This document shows positions 62,275 through 64,000 of a DNA stretch of 64,000 nucleotides, piece after piece; the first letter of the stretch is position 1; each line of letters opens with the position of its first letter. The translations under genes were made by a program, and so were the position numbers. A model generated the notes under the pieces. The model made no database searches, was not told where the DNA came from, and was given only the letters and a program-made list of their open reading frames with translations. This DNA comes from Subtercola boreus. GTDB taxonomy: Bacteria; Actinomycetota; Actinomycetes; Actinomycetales; Microbacteriaceae. Location of the stretch: NCBI RefSeq assembly GCF_003399625.1, contig NZ_NBXA01000022.1, forward strand, positions 1 to 64,000, given 5' to 3'.

Positions 62275-63957
62275 TCAGCTGGCGTCTTCGAACTCCGACG
62301 CGGCGGCGACCTGGCGCTCCGACTCCCAGGGGGCCGGGAACGGGAAGTACTGCTCGAGGAACTCCTGCACCACGAGGGTGCGCTCCGCGGCATCCACTTC
62401 GGGGTAGCTGCCGTCGTTCAGGCAGAAGAAGTCGAACGAACGCTTCCGCAGGATGTCCGGCAGGAGCCCGAGGCCGGAGCGCATTGTGGTGTCGACGTAC
62501 GACACTCTCGCCGCCTCCTGCACCACTGCCTGCCCGGTCATCAGAGCGTAGTAGTGGTAGAACGAGTTGGTCACCGAGATGTCGGTGCTCGATCGGAAGC
62601 GACTCGCGGCCGTGCGGCGGAAGTCCTCGGGGAACTCGTTCTCGAGCTCTTGCATCACGCTCTTCCGAAGCGGTGCGGCAGCGTGTTCGAGGTGGCGGGT
62701 GATGATCCGCCCGAACTTCTCCCAGAGCAGCCGGCGGTTGACCCGCGCGGCGTTCTCGAAGCCGCTTCGGCCGAGGTCGTTCTCGCCGAGGCCGATGCGG
62801 GTCTGGGCCTCGATGAACTTCGTGACGCCACCGGGTGAGAAGAACATGTTCGGCTGCACGGGGCGACCGAAGAACATGTCGTCGTTCGAGTAGAGGAAGT
62901 ACTCGCTGATACCCGGGATGCGGTGCAGCTGGCTCTCGACGGCCTGCGAGTTGTGGGTCGGCAGCACACTGGTGTCTTCGAAGAACTCCTCGCTCGGCAC
63001 GAAGGTGACCCGGGGATGCTCGGCGAGCCACGCGGGCTTCGGGGAGTCCGTGGCGATGAAGATACGCCGAACCCAGGGCGCGAAGAGGTACACCGAGCGG
63101 AGGGCGTACTTCAGCTCGTCGATCTGGCGGAACCGGGCATCCGAATCGTCGCCGTCGCCCGCGATGTAACCGGTACCCTGCGCGCGCCTGCGGCGCTGGT
63201 AGTCGATGTCGTTGCCGTCGACCCAGGAGAAGACCATGTCGATGTCGAAGACCACGTCGGTCGCCTGCACGTCGAACATGCCGCGAAGGGTGCGCCACGT
63301 CTCGCCGTAGAGCTCCACTGTGGAGGGGATCGCCTCGGTGCGGGGCAGGATGCGCCTCGTCAGCGAGTTCTCGACGGGGCAGATGATGTTCTCGTCGTCG
63401 AAGCTCCAGAACTGCAGCTCGATGCCGATGGACGACCCGTAGGTGAGACCGCCGACGGGCTCGACGCGCGGCCGGTACAGGCGGAAGATGCGGGCCTTGC
63501 GGCTCTCCGACAGCGTTCCGGTGCTCACCAGCATCGGCGGCCGCTTCTTGCCCGTGACGGTCTTGGAGTACATCGGTTCGTTCTGGCAGGCGAGCGCGAG
63601 GGCGCGCTCGAGCTTCCGACGGGCGGCCGCGTCGATGACCACCACGGGTCGTTCGTCGTTGCCGCGGATGAGGAAGAACTCGATTCCCGAACCGAGCAGG
63701 ACGCTCCGCACGAACAGGAGATCCTCGACCATCGCCTCGTGCGGGGTCAGCGTGGTGTTGACCAGGGCGAGCATGCCCTTTCGCACGATGACATCCGGCC
63801 GGCCGTGGCTCTTCGGCCAGGAGCGCGGTGCGCCGAGGTGACCGGATGCCCGATTGAAGAGTTCCTCGGGCGCCTCGGGCTCGAGGCTGTTCTCGAGAGC
63901 GACGTTGTGGGTCGCCGCACTGCCCGTCGACATGCCGGCGGAGGTGCTGCCGATCAT
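62275..63957 (-). CDS. Stealth family protein (sugar-phosphate/hexose-1-phosphate transferase)
   Basis: This 560-residue protein has the four Stealth blocks. CR1 is DIDMVFSWVDGND; CR2 covers RQIDELKYALRSVYLFAPW and RRIFIATDSPKPAWL; CR3 includes THNSQAVESQLHRIPGISEY and YSNDDMFFGRPV; CR4 is near the C-terminus, with FCLNDGSYP. A variable ~260-residue N-terminal part precedes CR1. Stealth proteins transfer sugar phosphates in capsule or exopolysaccharide synthesis, like human GNPTAB and mycobacterial CpsY. The start overlaps the stop of an upstream gene that leaves the window (ATGA), which suggests a polysaccharide operon to the right. Confidence 0.92.
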   Translation of the reverse strand: MIGSTSAGMSTGSAATHNVALENSLEPEAPEELFNRASGHLGAPRSWPKSHGRPDVIVRKGMLALVNTTLTPHEAMVEDLLFVRSVLLGSGIEFFLIRGNDERPVVVIDAAARRKLERALALACQNEPMYSKTVTGKKRPPMLVSTGTLSESRKARIFRLYRPRVEPVGGLTYGSSIGIELQFWSFDDENIICPVENSLTRRILPRTEAIPSTVELYGETWRTLRGMFDVQATDVVFDIDMVFSWVDGNDIDYQRRRRAQGTGYIAGDGDDSDARFRQIDELKYALRSVYLFAPWVRRIFIATDSPKPAWLAEHPRVTFVPSEEFFEDTSVLPTHNSQAVESQLHRIPGISEYFLYSNDDMFFGRPVQPNMFFSPGGVTKFIEAQTRIGLGENDLGRSGFENAARVNRRLLWEKFGRIITRHLEHAAAPLRKSVMQELENEFPEDFRRTAASRFRSSTDISVTNSFYHYYALMTGQAVVQEAARVSYVDTTMRSGLGLLPDILRKRSFDFFCLNDGSYPEVDAAERTLVVQEFLEQYFPFPAPWESERQVAAASEFEDAS

Positions 63958-64000
63958 GAGAGGGCCGCCTCGAGCAGGCTCACCAGAGCTTCGAGCTGAA
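63954..64000 (-). CDS. C-terminal end of an upstream gene (cut by window edge)
   Basis: The last 14 codons of a gene are visible, ending QLEALVSLLEAALS and a TGA that overlaps the Stealth start codon (ATGA). The leucine-rich helix gives no family clue. Its coupling to the Stealth gene suggests a polysaccharide-related partner such as a glycosyltransferase, which is a guess from context. Confidence 0.6.
   Translation of the reverse strand, partial: QLEALVSLLEAALS

Overview
The window is chromosomal DNA from a high-GC actinobacterium, most likely family Microbacteriaceae. The composition is strongly GC-biased, the third codon positions are almost all G or C, and GTG starts are common. Several blocks are typical of actinobacteria: dnaG-dgt-dusB, recO-uppS beside leuA, rpsO ... 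pnp-(M16 protease)-dapB, and an orphan DUF222/HNH gene at the left edge. I cannot fix the genus. Genes lie on both strands in short operons, often with 1-4 bp stop/start overlaps. I see no rRNA, tRNA, IS element, prophage or CRISPR array.

Layout. 0-3.4 kb: a DUF222/HNH fragment, AzlC/AzlD branched-chain amino acid exporter, a 2-hydroxyacid dehydrogenase and an orphan ABC ATPase. 3.4-11 kb: dnaG, dgt, dusB, a 51-residue small ORF, a DsbA-like oxidoreductase, YbaK, uppS and recO. 11-17 kb: leuA behind a leucine-rich leader peptide, then a two-gene unit of an MprF-like aminoacyl-lipid synthase and a membrane esterase. 17-28 kb: TIGR01777 epimerase, dapB, GNAT, phosphatase, M16 protease, quinone oxidoreductase, pnp with a structured leader, a GH25 lysozyme with DUF4214 repeats, and rpsO. 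28-38 kb: paired crcB fluoride channels, a 2-oxoglutarate oxygenase joined by overlaps to a shrunken GNAT remnant and an MFS exporter, FKBP, HelD-like ATPase, PrsW, DUF6328 and YihY. 38-46 kb: aspA, aldehyde dehydrogenase, esterase, NmrA-like and Gfo/Idh/MocA oxidoreductases and a drug-type MFS. 46-52 kb: monovalent cation handling (CPA1 antiporter, KimA-like permease, frameshifted K+ channel). 52-64 kb: CYTH-CHAD protein, S9 peptidase, maltokinase, Rieske-FAD oxidoreductase, corA, a CpdA-like phosphodiesterase, a small secreted protein, and a Stealth phosphotransferase opening a probable surface-polysaccharide region.

Three sequence-level patterns stand out. At least fourteen genes have a -10-like hexamer exactly 6 nt before the start codon, which indicates widespread leaderless transcription. 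Six genes between 32 and 60 kb end in short tandem repeats (15-18 bp units), four of them including the stop codon. The word GGATGC/GCATCC appears about three times more often than base composition predicts. I found no defence island or clearly new multi-gene system; the tail repeats, the collapsed GNAT gene, the leu leader and the coupled small ORF are the best leads.
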